Source: Brachycybe producta
Taxonomy: Eukaryota; Arthropoda; Diplopoda; Playtdesmida; Andrognathidae
DNA length: 64,000 bases
Direction: 5' to 3'
Assembly: GCA_036925085.1 (NCBI GenBank)
Contig: JAUPFP010000021.1
Location: 1,452,027 to 1,516,026, forward strand
Positions within the stretch are counted from its first letter, which is position 1; the number at the start of each line of letters is the position of its first letter. A program made the translations under genes and the position numbers. Shown here piece after piece: positions 19,561-32,400 of the stretch. Below the pieces are notes generated by a model that had not been told where the DNA came from, searched no databases, and was given only the letters and a program-made list of their open reading frames with translations.

Positions 19561-21280
19561 GAGCCAATGCCAAGGGGACAATTTATTCACATAAAAAAGT
19601 TGCATTATCAAAATAACCTTGTTAAGATTCGTTCATTTACTATTCTAGTTTCTAAAATTCGTCATGTTGCTTCTGAAACACATAACTCATCTTAATTTCA
19701 GCCCTCATTTGTTGTGCAAGTTTTAATTTACATTTTATGTAAAAAGAAAAATATCTCCAAAAAGAGATCTCGTTCTTTTTTTTTTAATATCATTTAGCAT
19801 CATTTTTAATCTCGATTAACTTCTATCTCTTTCTCTCTCTCTCTCTCGGTAGTCATGCTTTATTAATTTATTTGTTTTAATTTATCCATTAGTTAATTTG
19901 TTCAGTTTCACATTCCTTTTTTTGCGTGTGTTTTTCAGTTTACTTTTCTCGTGAACCGCAGTTATTCTCAGAGAGAGAGAAAGAGAGACAGTTTGTAAGC
20001 TGTGGGTTTTTTTTAGTTTAAAAGATAAACTTCAAGATCCGGTCGAACGCGTAAAAGTGAAAAAGGCTCAATGATGATTTTTTTTACACCCCTTCCTTTG
20101 AAAAAAAACCCCTTTACTCCTTGTCACACCACCTTCCTTGAAACAGTTTGTATTTGCATCAAACTAAACCTATTTATGTGGTTTCTCTCTCTCTCTTCTT
20201 CATTTGTTTATTTCGGACACTTGAGCTACTCAACCATACGTGTCTCTTTATAAGAGACAACTGTGTGGTTTGTTTTAGCCATGTTTTTATGCATCATTTT
20301 ACGACTTATATTTCATTTATATCATTTTCTTTTCTCGGGGGTCGTGTGTGTCCTCTTTGTTTGTCTGCGTGTGTGTGTGTGTGGGTTCATTAAATACAAG
20401 TCTTGATTCAAATTCAATTCAAAATCATTCTCGCTTTAAAAATGTTTCACGAGTTACAGTGAGTTCTCAACTTGTACGGTTAATTCATTCCGAAAGGTTT
20501 TCGCGTAAATTTAATCCAATTAAGTCGTATGTATTTTAATTGCGCTTACAGAGCAAATTGATAAGTGATAATGTAAGGGGAAGTACTGCAACCGCATAAC
20601 TCGAATCCGTGCAAGTTGGGGATTTACTGTATGTAAAACCGGTTATTATGACATTTTAAGTATTTGTCGCCCTTACCTGGAGGCTTCACTCCAGAACAAG
20701 CTTAGCTTTATTTTAAACTTTTGGCTTGCTTCACACGAACCACTTTGTGGCGCCACATAAAATGATTGTATTTAGTAGACCATTTGATTACGTAAGGGTT
20801 GGTTCACACAAACGACCGAGGTCGGTTTTTTTTTGCACCAAGGTGGAGATGAGTGGTTGTCTGGCCACGAGTGGCGACCACTGCTTGTTTGTCTTTGGTG
20901 ATCAAGGTAAAAGTGGCGCACACTTGATAACAGGCTTGTGACGTTATAGTGATTGATGACAAATTTAGGCGTGTGTCATTTTGGCTGAAAAAAAAGGGTA
21001 ATCAAAAATCCTTTTGTTTCTTAAAGCTAAACTTAAAAACTCTCCATGGACTTACTGTAGAGTTTTGTCTTTGTTGTGGTTTAACTATTTTTAGGAATGT
21101 TTTTGAACGACAATTCAGTCTTTTGTTAGCTCCTCTGACGTCACAAGCTTCATTTTATGGTGAGGGCAACTATAATTGAATCGGTCATTTAGAAATAATG
21201 TATGGAACTTACATTGTTTCTAAAAATGACCAATTCAATTAATAAATTATAACATTCAGTCATTTTATACAATAAACAAT

Positions 21281-21286
21281 TTTATT
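21281..21286 (-). terminator. Polyadenylation signal of ORC1
   Basis: AATAAA on the minus strand, 60 nt past the ORC1 stop codon. No competing signal was seen between it and the stop. Confidence 0.55.
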
Positions 21287-21345
21287 TCTTAGCTTTTCAC
21301 AAATATTTTTTAAAAAAAAGTTTAAAAGATAATTTTCAAATTTTA

Positions 21346-24300
21346 TCACAATAATTTAAGAGCAAAATTGATGTCATCTGTGCTAACGTTGAGTCGAATT
21401 CTTTGGTTCAGATCGTTCCCTGTCTTTTCCAATAGCAAGAGCCTGCAGCTACTTAGACGAGAACAGACGGACGAAGCCTGAGATACGTTCAGAGTTTCGA
21501 CACCTAATAAAAAAGGGACGATTCGTAACACAAAATACAATTTCGTTCAGTTATAATTAAACAACGATTCACAAACCTTGTATTCTACATAAATCCAAGT
21601 GTTGTTTGTAGATTTTAACAAATGGTGCTTCTTCGAGGCCGACTCTTTGAAATTCGGCTACAACAGCCTGAAGGAAAACCTGTTCCTGAACACTGGCATG
21701 TCTTAAAAAATACAGTATTGTTTCGGTAAAACTGAAAGGAAATGAAGGACGTTTTGAAATATACTTGATGGCTTCTATTTTGGGAGAAGAGAACATTTCC
21801 TGAATGGCACAATCAACTTCACCCATTCCAACAAGAACTCCTTGTCGTTTCCTTGGGCTCGTTGTCGCTTGCGAGTCCACGTTCAGTTCGGTGGCACGTC
21901 GGCAAATATCTAAAGCACGACGAGCATCTCCGGACATTGCAGCCACCTTCGAAACAGAGATGTTAGGAAAAGGGTCAAAGTATGGATTCTACATGTAGTA
22001 TTGAACTGCGAACCTTTCTAGCAACTAGCTGTAAAGCATCGTGGTCGAAAACGGCGAAATTACTGAGTCTTGATTCGAGGATTTCCTGAAGTTGCTTGTA
22101 AGAATACGGATGGAAAGTTAATCTTGTCAATCCCTGAAAGTTTTCAAAGAAAAACCATGAAGGTGGTTTCAAACTGTTTGTAAAACAATCTTAAACGAAT
22201 TCGACCAATTGCTGTTCGGATAAATCACTTGCCATTCTACTTGAAACGCGGTTCATCATTATCCGTTCTGGAAGATCCATCGTATTTGCAATGGCCAGAA
22301 TGACGAGACGAGAATGCGGACGTCCGGGCCAATCGAATAAACTATACATAACATCCTGACGTCGAGTCCACAATAGATCCAACTACAGAAAAACGCGAAC
22401 AAAAAATATCGTAACGAACCGAAGAAACCACGAAAATCGCGAATACGACGACGACTCACTTCGTCGACGAGAAGTACAACGGTTTCTCGTCTGGGACCGA
22501 CTTTTCCGAACTTCTCGTTTAAGAGTTGAACCGCGTGTGCCGCAGTCACCTTCTGACCCGTAAGTTGCTTTACGAAAGAAAATAGAACGTTCGTAAAAAT
22601 GGTTTCGATCGTTTCACAAAGTGTTTTTCGTATGTTACTTTGTAGATTTCGACGTATGACTGACGAGGATCCGTCAGTTTCATTCCGTTGATGTCGAGGA
22701 ACATAAACGATGGAATTTCTCCGTCTTCGAACGATTGTTTGAGAGAACGAATAACCTCGAAGACAGTCGCCGTTTTACCAGTTCCCGGAACTCCAGATAT
22801 ATACATACAACTAAATAAGTAGAGAGAAAGGTGTCTTAGCAACGATCGAACGTAAAGAGATTAGAAAAAAAAATGGGATTGTGGGTGTGGTGATTCCACC
22901 GATTACCCTCCGGTTCCATCAATGATTTTCCCCTCGACGAAAGAGTGGATCTGCGCGAATTCTTTGACACGACACGGAAGAGTATCAGGGACTACAGAGA
23001 CGTGAAGACGAGCGCGAACTTCTTCGAGAACGTTGTTGGAAGTGGAGTTAGGTGACGAACGAGAATGGTTACGAATCGGGATTCGAGCGATAGGAGCTTT
23101 GTTTCTCGTTATCTAATTAGAAAAATGTAATCAGCGCCGCGTTTATATCTGCTTTAGTCTCAATGCACAATGGGATTTCGGGGCCCCTGGGGACGTTGGG
23201 GGACCCTTAAAAATTGGGACCGCTAGGTGAGAAGCCCTAAATGATTTAACTTCCAGTGTAAGAAAGGCTTAAAATGTCGAAACCTCAAATGGCATACTTT
23301 AGATTTTTTGGACTTGATAGATCCTCGACTCGTTGTTGAAGATCGGTTTCGCGTTTGACGTTTCGATTTCGTCTCCGGCACACCGTCGTCGTCACTGAAA
23401 TCGGCAACGAATACTTCGGAATCTTCAGAGTCGTCACTGAAATCGAAAAAGTGACGACGAAGAGCTCGATTTGCAGTTTCAGAAGAGCAAAATGAAGAGA
23501 AACTTGAAAATGTTTTATAAACTAGAAAGGTAGTTCAATCACTTAAAAGAGGGTATTTTTTCAGGTTTGATATATCTTTCAAAATAAACTTGTCTTCTGC
23601 ACAAACTGACATAAAAAGCTTATTTTAAAAGATTCAAATTTCTCTTCATTTTGCTCTTCTGAAATGTTAAAAGTAAAATAATGAAAATAACTGGTCTCAG
23701 AAGATGGAGTACCATTCACTAAAAGATTCATCGAAATCATGGTCGTCGTTTCCACTGCTACAGCTGCCGTAACTCAGAATTTCCGTTCTGAAAGTGACCT
23801 TCCGTCCAGATCGTGTTTGTACGAGGCGCATTTTCTTCTTGTGTTCTCTTCCGTTTTCTTCTTCTTCTTCGTCATTCTGAAACACTTTCTTCTTGGCGGA
23901 TCCAACTTTACGTTGTGGTCTTCCATTCGCGACCACGATTTTCTCTTCCTTCCTACTTTTCGTCACCTTTGGTGACCTCTGATATGTTTCGTTAACGACT
24001 GTTATCGATTTCGCAGGTGAATCTAATAAGCGACGTCGAACCGTAGAAGTCACGGAACCAACCACGGACGATGACGATTTCGTACGAATCTGTGATCTGT
24101 TCGGAGAGTAGAAACTCTTAAACGGACTCGCCGGAGATTCTATCGCTTTATTCCCATTTGAAGCCGAACGGACTCCATTCTCCTTCTTGCTTTCGACGAT
24201 CGGACTTTTCTTCGTTGGCGTTTTCAGTTGCGTTAGACTCGAAACCGATCGGACCGATGGACGTCCACGTTTTCGTTGTATCGGCGAGCCACCGATCAAC

Positions 24301-25314
24301 TTTAACGTTTTTCCATTGTATTCAAATCTCACTATAAAACACGGCAATTCATTCGCGATCTTCGATGAATCGAAGTTCGTCATCAATGGATCTGTCTCGA
24401 ATATCTTTAAACGACAAAAATTGGTATTGAGGTTGTAGTTTTTAAGTGTAAACGGCGACTCTCGTACTCTTATTCAGACTTTCTGGGGAGAGACGCTTGA
24501 AAGTGTTTTAGAAACTAGAAGGGTAGCCGAATCACTTAAAAGTACTTTCATGTTTGATATTTTTTTCAAAATAAACTTTTTATGTCAATTTGAAAAATGA
24601 CCCAAGCAGTCGATATGAAAGATTATCAAACATGAAAATACCCTCTTTAAGTAATTGAGCTACCTTTCTAGTTTCTAAAACACTTTTCAAGTTTCTCTAT
24701 ATTTTGCTTTGCTGAAAGACAGAATAATTACGAGTTCGCCCAAGAAAATAGAGAAGACTGTGTGCCCATAAAGACCTTGCATTTTGCAAAAATGGTCTCC
24801 GCATCTAAATCGTTGTCATATTCTCTCTTCTCCAAAAAAAGTTCTGTGATTTCGGGTTTTGGAAATTGCATGATGTTGGCCAACACTGGCGGACGACATT
24901 CTTCGTGTGGCCGACTGTACCACTGTACAACGGCCCTGTTACGGTCCTCTTCCGAGCTCGAGCCTCTTCTATCGTCATCGTCGTTCCCTCCTCCTCCTCC
25001 TCCTCTTCTATAGAGAACTTCAACACGACCAATGAAACACGTCTCGATGTCATCGGAATTGACGTTATCGCTACGAATGAGGACGTGATCGCCGACTGTC
25101 ACTTTCAGATCACCGTGCTCGAACGCCCTACAAAATTGAAAGCGGACCGATAATGGACACGGACCTAAAAATGTGAAGCAACCATTTCGAAAGAGGACAA
25201 TTAAACTCACTTGAAGTTCTCTTCGACGGTAAATCCTCTTTTACGTTTCACTTTTTCGAATTTTCCTTCTCCGATCCAACGGAATTCCTTTTTATCATAA
25301 TATGGAAAATGCAT
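21346..25314 (-). CDS. ORC1: ORC1, origin recognition complex subunit 1
   Basis: Twelve exons in transcription order join in phase: 25314-25211, 25127-24776, 24404-23713, 23436-23298, 23112-22907, 22810-22639, 22567-22460, 22382-22233, 22133-22014, 21946-21765, 21701-21577, 21503-21346 (stop TGA), 835 residues. ORC1 is the AAA+ ATPase of the origin recognition complex, which licenses replication origins with CDC6 and loads MCM2-7. The start ATG at 25314 gives MHFPYYDKK, matching the short N-terminus of the family before the BAH domain (about residues 35-150, binds H4K20me2 in vertebrates). Residues 150-430 are a basic, Ser-rich disordered linker. Walker A is GVPGTGKT (about 504-511), Walker B VVLLVDEL (about 585-592), followed by [17 protein letters not shown] and the winged-helix tail. 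Intron 8 is GC-AG. Introns 2 and 3 are largely family A MITE. The gene is convergent with CARM1. Confidence 0.95.
22134..22232 (-). other. GC-AG intron in ORC1
   Basis: On the minus strand the donor reads ATG/GCAAGT and the acceptor CTTTCAG. The join gives VSSRM-GLTRLTF, as in the orthologue. GCAAGT is the standard form of the minor GC-AG class. No GT donor gives this join. Confidence 0.85.
23475..23690. mobile_element. Family A MITE filling ORC1 intron 3
   Basis: AGAGAAACTTGAAAATGTTT, AACTAGAAAGGTAGTTCAAT, mirrored TTATTTTAAAAGATTCAAAT. The host intron is only 276 nt (23437-23712), so the element makes up most of it. Confidence 0.8.
24480..24740. mobile_element. Family A MITE in ORC1 intron 2
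   Basis: TTTTAGAAACTAGAAGGGTA on the left and TTTCTAGTTTCTAAAACACT on the right. It occupies about two thirds of the 371-nt intron and ends within about 40 nt of the donor. Confidence 0.85.
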
Positions 25315-25599
25315 TTCTTCATTGGGATTAATTTTAAAAGGAAATCATCTCATCAAATAAACTCAATAGAAAATGCAATGGACAATAGCCTCAATAGGGG
25401 TGAATGTGACAATGACCACGAATGTTAGAAGAAAAAGCGCGCCAAAACTTAGATGGTTGCCATGGTTAACTATCGCCTCGCGACAATGAGGTTCACGTTA
25501 ATTTTCCTTTTATGACAATAGATGGCGGTAATGTAGCTGTCAAATCAATTTATTATTAATTTGTATAAAAATATTTATTTTATATATACATGTATATAT

Positions 25600-25944
25600 A
25601 TATATATATATATAGATATATATAATATCCCAGGTCTGTGTGTGTGTGTGTGTGTGTGTGGAGTAACAAAAACCATTGAAGCACGGCGGAATTTATATAA
25701 ATTTGAATAAATGAACCGTTTTTTTTTCTCAAGATCCTTTGGAAAGTGTAGAAGGGGGGGAGAGAGAAAAGTGGGAGGGGGTGAGGGGAAAAGTTTGGAA
25801 AGTGTAGAAGGGGAGAGAGAGAGAGAAGTGGGAGGGGGTGAATGAAATTGAAATGAAAGGAATAAAAAAAGGAAAAAACGACTCGCATGCGCACAATTGC
25901 CTGTGAATTTTGCTCCCGTCATTTATGACGGGTTACCCACTAGT
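25600..25944 (-). mobile_element. Family C Helentron/HINE-like element, copy 1
   Basis: On the minus strand it starts ACTAGTGGGTAACCCGTCAT, contains the stem CCCGTCA/TGACGGG, then a conserved block GTGCGCATGCG, two pyrimidine-rich units with CTACACTTTCC, a conserved CAATGGTTTTTGTTACTCCA block, an AC microsatellite and CAGACCTGGGATATTATA. It lies between ORC1 and MSH5. Confidence 0.72.
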
Positions 25945-26429
25945 CTTAATATAATTAAGGTATTTTTTATGAAATTTAATATAACTAATATTTCATTTTG
26001 AAATATTTTTTAACATTTACACAAAATATAAACGTAATACATTTCCAATATTTTTAATATTTCTAATTTAAATTAATATTATTATTTTAATATATTTTTA
26101 AATGATTCATTGAAATAATTAAAAATACGACTTTCAAGTTCACAAATCCCTCTCAAAAAGTAAAGTGACGTCAAGATATTACCCAGAATGCTTTTCCTCT
26201 TAATGTGCATGTGACGTCACGTGTTGGCCATGTGCTTTTTATTTTATAATTCGAGAACTGTGAAAGAAATTGAATAGTTTTTCTCGTTGTAAATCAATGA
26301 GGAACAGAAAACAAAAAGTGAAGTTTAAAACGCAAAGAAGAACTTTAATAAAACGTAACTACAAGTGAGTAAAATTTACAGAATTCTATACAATCATCAA
26401 TGAAAATAAAGCGCTTATCAATAAACATT

Positions 26430-29400
26430 TTAGATGGATGAGGATTCCGTTTTATTCCCGAGATGATTTTCGGAAATGTCGGCATTCCTGTGCTCATTGT
26501 TATCATCATCATCCTTCTCACTCTGTTTTAAATCGTTCAGGAACTTCTGATTGAGATCGATCTTCATGAAGTTATTCACAATCTCAGAATATCTATTACA
26601 TAATTTGCAAGTGAGTATATGTATTGAAGTGAACAATTTAAGGCCCTTGTCAAACAGACCACTTTTTGTCTGCAATATATTTTCCATGGAAAGATTTTTT
26701 AAAGGTGGTCGGTTTTGACGACAACCCGGATTTATTTTGCAGTCAAAAGCAGTCTATGTATTTAAAATGTGCCCCTGAAATATGACCTGAGGTAGAGATT
26801 GTTTTGACCCTGTTGATTCCCTGTTGGAATCGGTTTCGATTCACAAACACACTTTGTAATCTGTTATGCAGCAAAAGGAGAAGAAAAAGTTACGGCCACA
26901 ATCTAAACGAAAGCCTCGATATCTAGTTTTGAAATTCTTTAGATTAGCAGCCGCTTAGCCTCTATTCAGGAGATTGTACAGCTCTTTCACCTCATAACTC
27001 CTAAGCCTTAGCTTGGAGGCTAGCGGCTCCTAACCGAAAAAATCCCCAAGAACTTGAAGGGAATCTCACTTGAAGGCCTCGATCGACAACAGAACGAGAA
27101 AGTCCGGCCTGAAGAGCCACCCAATGGGCATAACTGTTCGATGCCCTTCCTTCGGTCAGTTGGTAAAGGTAAACGACTTCTTCGTTGTTCAGAGATGTTT
27201 CCATCGTCTGAAGAAGAAAAAACATAACGAAAGGGCATAAGTTTCCTTCCTTCGAAAGAAGGAACGTACGTTGTTCGTTTTTCTAAGGCCGGACCTGAAA
27301 AGTGATTCGTTGCTCTCTGTGAGACAGAAGTTTAAGAACACCGTAAATGTGTGTGGCGATGAAAAGATGTGGACACAGTTCGATACGAGACACCCAATGA
27401 TCGAGACATGAGGCTAGAAGAGCCATTCCGTCGACGGCGCTCGTTCCTTTGCCGAATTCGTCCACGATGACCAGAGATCGAGAAGTGGCCGATCTCAACG
27501 CGAAAGATATCTTGATACGAGAAAAGTCACAAAGATAGTTCGTGTTGTGACACGTCTTAATAAGGAAATAAAGTATGACACTTGAACCCTCTAGACAGGG
27601 TTTCAACACAGAAAAATTACTCTTAGATAGCTATGGCAACCAGAATAATTTATTTTTCATTCAAATAGAGGCTAGAGTTCTAGTTTGAGTAAGAATCGTT
27701 TTCGATACTAGTTTGACCTTTAGCCTCTAACCTTTTGACTGGAAAACGCATTTTTCTGGTTGAATTATTGATTACTCCACGTTTTAACCCTGCTCTAGAC
27801 TAGAGGGTTCGAGTGCCACGTTTTCTTTCTTGAATTTGAGCCTTGGTCTAATGGAGAACTGCAATGGTTACTTGGTTTAAGTCGATCATGAAGGTGGACA
27901 GTCCGACGGAGACGGACTCCAATGTATGGATCCGAGTGTAAATGGCGTCCACGTGGCCCACTTTGGCCGACTGAGCTGGAACAAAACTACCGATGTGGGC
28001 CATGAACACGATCAGAGCCACTTGTTTGAGGTAGACGCTCTTTCCACTTGCGTTTGGACCGGTCAGCAGCTTCACTTTGCCACCTGACTGACCACCGCTC
28101 GACGTTGTGTTGGCGACAAAACTGGACACGCACAGTTCTTGAAGTGGATGTCTTTTGTGTTTTATAATCGGAGGAAACGATTTGAGAAATTAAAACGGAA
28201 GCTTCGAGAGACGAACTGACCGGCCTTTCTCGATGTAAATCAAGTCTTGGTCACTCATTTCCGGTCTCACGTAATTAAATTCCTTTGCAACCATCGCCAT
28301 TGCGAGCAAACTTTAACAAATACCCACAAAAAAGACACTGTAAACGCCTCTCAAACATTATATTATTTTAGAAGGGCAAAATTAAGAGAACCTAGAAAGT
28401 GTTTTAGAAACTAGAAGGGTAACTCAATCACTTTATGAAACAATTATGCTACCCGTTCTAGTTTCTAAATTACATGTACTTTCTATTTCTCTCCTTAGTT
28501 TCGCTCGTTTAAAACTACGGAGTTCAGAAATCAGCCATTCTTAAAACATCTTGAACCCGCGTTGTAACGCAGACCACTTGTTCAATTGCAAAATGAAGTC
28601 GGGGTTGTCACCAAAACCGACCACTTTGAATCTTTCCATAGAAAATACTTTGCAACCACAACCCAACCACCGTCAACTACTTCTCATTTTGCAGTGAAAA
28701 CGTGGTCTGTTGACTATGCCAAGAAAAGACACTTAAAGAACCCATCACCAGTCGAGTTGAGCTCCGTATTTCGTGACTTCCGTAAGAACGTTGGAATTCT
28801 CTAGAATGGAATTTTGAAGGCGCAACATAATCTGCATTTCTTGGTCGATGATTTCGTTCTGAGTGTCTCCCAGAAGATGGTCCAACTCTAGAGGACAAAA
28901 AAAAAATGAGATCTCGATAAAATGTTACCACGAGCGAAATACACAAACACGAAACAAAATCTAAACCTTTGGTTTTCGAGCTTTTGTAATAAACGATAAC
29001 GTTGGACATAAACTATGAGTAAAAATAATATAAAAGAATTAGATGAGGAATTTGTTGATCAGACAGACCTTTTACGAATAAAACATACGACAAATTCTAG
29101 TCCTGGTCTCGAATAATCTTTAGTCCGTTCCATGGTACTGGACATTGGAATGGCCAAAAGGTAGCCCAACTATTAATGAGAAAAATGGGAACTGCGGTTT
29201 TTTTGGTGACTTTTGTTTTTGGACTGAAGGGAACTGTACTTGAGGGAGATAAATGACTTTGCATTCGGTGACATCTTCACTCAGTTCGGAAAGTTCCTGT
29301 CGAGCGACGCTCGTCATGAAATCGGGCAAACCGTTGTAGTTTCTTTTCTCTGTACAGTACAAGGTTTTTTTTTATCAGAATCGGTAAATATAACACAATT

Positions 29401-32400
29401 TAGCTTTGTTTTTCAAATGAAGAGAAACATGAATGTGTTTTAGAAACTGGAAGGGTAACTTTAGGTTTTAAAACACTTTGAATTTCTTCTTAATTATATT
29501 TCTGTTCTTGTATTTGGCGTGTTCTCACTTTGATCGAGTTCTTCGTCAATGCCGTAATTGGCCACAAATCTGTTTTGCGACTGAGACTCTTCGAAATCGA
29601 TCTGAAAACAGAAATCGAATGATGATTTCCGACGCGGTTTGGATACGAGGGAGCGAGGAACTTACAATTCTGCACATGAGAGAAGCCATTTCTACTAATT
29701 CTGACGTGAACGTGTTCGAAATCTGTTGTTCGTAAAAGAAAATTGATATTCAAATATATTTCGTTTATATAGTTACCTTTAATTGGTGAACACCTTTTGG
29801 AAGATGTCGATCGATTGCGGAAGCGATCTACAGGTTTCTCCAATCCGAATTGCATTGTAAACAGTCTGCACGTCCGTTCATGATATAGAAAAAGATTGAA
29901 GAAGCAACAACTTAAGTGTCTTCTCCTCCTTCTTCCAAGAGCGTTCTTAGACGAGCGACTTTTGGTGGTCGCTCGTCTAAGAACGCTCTTGGAAAAAGGT
30001 GGTCAACTCAATCACTAAACGTCGCTCGTCTGTCAAATCTCTTAACTTAAGAATGAGACCCGGAGTGAACCTTATAAAGTGTCTGCCAATCTGCGACACT
30101 ACTTTGTCCAATGCTCATATTGGCCAGGATTTTCTGAAAAGGTACCAAACTTAATTTGTACAAAACGTGTCACGTTGACAGCTGACACCAATACTACGTG
30201 TTTAAATTTACGTGTTTAAATTTACCGAGGCGTTTCGAACTTGCTTTAAGCTGTTCTGCAAAGTGGCGACAACATCGGCATTGGAAATGTCGACGGCAAA
30301 AGCAATGGCTACTTGACGGTTCCGTAAGACCTCTGCATCTCTCGTCGGACGGAGGAACCACATCCTACAAGTAACCCATTATCCCATATTTTACGAGTGG
30401 TGTAAGTCGTTTATAACAAGTTTTGAGATAAGGGTTTTTCGTAATTTTTTTTTAACAAAAGAAAGTACACACTGTAGTTCTTTACTTCCAATGGTCGATT
30501 TACACTGGTTGAAAATACCTTAAAAACACATGCATTAAAGTGGGATTAGTAAAGGGTTTTCAAAAACCAACGACTGGCCATTGAGAAAGAGAGACCGAAA
30601 AGACTTAATCCCTCTTTCATTCCGGATGCCATCTTGTAAACTGATGGATGCCATTCTTTCTGAAATATCTGTAGCGCTCTGTAAGTGTCCTCGTCCACCA
30701 TCACGAGACCTTGCCTTTTGTGTCATCGAAATCGGACATTACAATCAAGAGATTTCAATATTATATTTGAATGCATTTTCGACTACATTGTCCTTCTGCC
30801 ATAGGGCCCTCCGAGCTGCTTTTGTTATGTCTATTTTTTTCTATTTTAGTTTTAAATTCTAAAACCTAACACAAGAGTAATTATTCATTTATACATTGAG
30901 AATGTGTTGATGGAGACGATGGGCGATTTGATGCTGTAATCTTCGAGTTCCACGTTGATTCGCTTTCTGTCCAGATATTTCAGTAAAGCTCCCAATGCTC
31001 TCACCTGTTACGAACGAAGGAAGATTTCTTGATTTACAATTAAAAAAGGGGCACTCGATTGTCTCGTACCGCACTAAGATTGTCGAAATTAATGAGAGAC
31101 GATATAAAGATGATACGATCACTTTCGGTTATCGTATTTTGCATACTGGGTAAATTCAGGTTGACGATACGAGCTCGTGCTCCGCCGATGTCTGTTTCGA
31201 AAAGATTTGTTAAAAATCGAACCTCAACAACAATGATCAATCTCGTGCACACGGGTTGTTTAATTTAAATCACGCGCTCTTTAATTTCTGTAAATCAAAT
31301 TGAACTTTTAAATAATTATTCATTGTATTTGATTATTTCCCATATTTGCCATAATTGCATTTAATTATTTGCATAATTATAATAAATTAAAAATAATTAC
31401 TCGTGATTTTAGAACTTCGAACAGAAGAGCAACATTCTAAGGAGAGAAATTGAAAATGTCGTAGAAACTAGAAGGGTAGCAAAATCACTTGTATTTTAAC
31501 TGGGATATCTTTCAAAATAAACTTTTTGTAGACAAAACTGCTTAATTAATTGGATCATTTTCAAACTGATAAAAAGTTTATTTTGAAAGATAACATGAAA
31601 AATACACTAAAGTGATTCAACTAACCTTCTAGTTTATAAAAACACAATACTCTCTTATTTTTGGCAGTTTTAACATTTCCTAAGTTAAAATGTTTAAAAA
31701 TTGAAATGGATATATTTTTAAAAAAATAAATATTAAAATGTTTTATTGTGATTTTTTTTTTCTCCAACCCTTTTTTTTATGTGTTTTGCAGATTCCTGTT
31801 GGAAGGAACCGGAACTTCAAAAATGTATTCGCACCAAAATCAACGCTGGGAACCAAATGAACTACAGGACCAGCATTTGAAACTGTTGCTTCGTCTCCAT
31901 CCGAACTGGACCTTTCTGTTGTTGTGGTGGTGGTGGTAATTGGTGTCTCCGTTGATTTCCCCGCTGTCATTGGGTACAAAGAAGGTATTTTGTGTATGTT
32001 TTATCTAATTAAGTCATTTATTTTCAGTTTGTAATTATAATTCCAACGTACCAACAATTAGTTTGAGAGCACTCAGCCAACGTTCATCTTGTTTGGCACT
32101 GGCCACGATGACCGCTGGGTTGCTCACACTAATCACTACAATACGAGAAAACACGATGAAAATATTTCGGTTTTCTGGTTTGAAATCTCGAGAGAAAATT
32201 TAAAGTTCAGCTTAGCCCAGAAAACTTTATAGCAAGCTCAGCACTTGAGGCTCATGAAGTCCACCAGGGCCATCGACTGGGCTATTTTCTAAAGGCCTCG
32301 CTAGGCCCATGAGGTCCACAAAGCCTCATTAGTTTGTTTCATAAAATTCTCAAATGAGTCCCAATCCAGTCCCTTAGCTTTATATGGTTGGACTTTAAAA

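Larger units (their letters stand above)
18506..21345. other. Intergenic region between convergent CARM1 and ORC1
   Basis: CARM1 3' UTR, family A copies at 18815 and 19205, TC and GT tracts near 19840, 20180 and 20370, and a palindrome of TTAGAAATAATGT type near 21185-21235. No gene seen. Confidence 0.6.

Noticed and set aside
26940-26990. A minus-strand [11 protein letters not shown] reading that looked like the next MSH5 exon
   Set aside because: It has no donor in the right phase. The exon at 26860-26787 ([11 protein letters not shown]...) joins both neighbours in phase and aligns without gaps to the orthologue.
31816-31834. Longer MSH5 exon 4 ending at 31816
   Set aside because: The donor exists but leaves phase 2, which breaks the frame of exon 5. 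The GTGCGA donor after 31835 keeps the frame.
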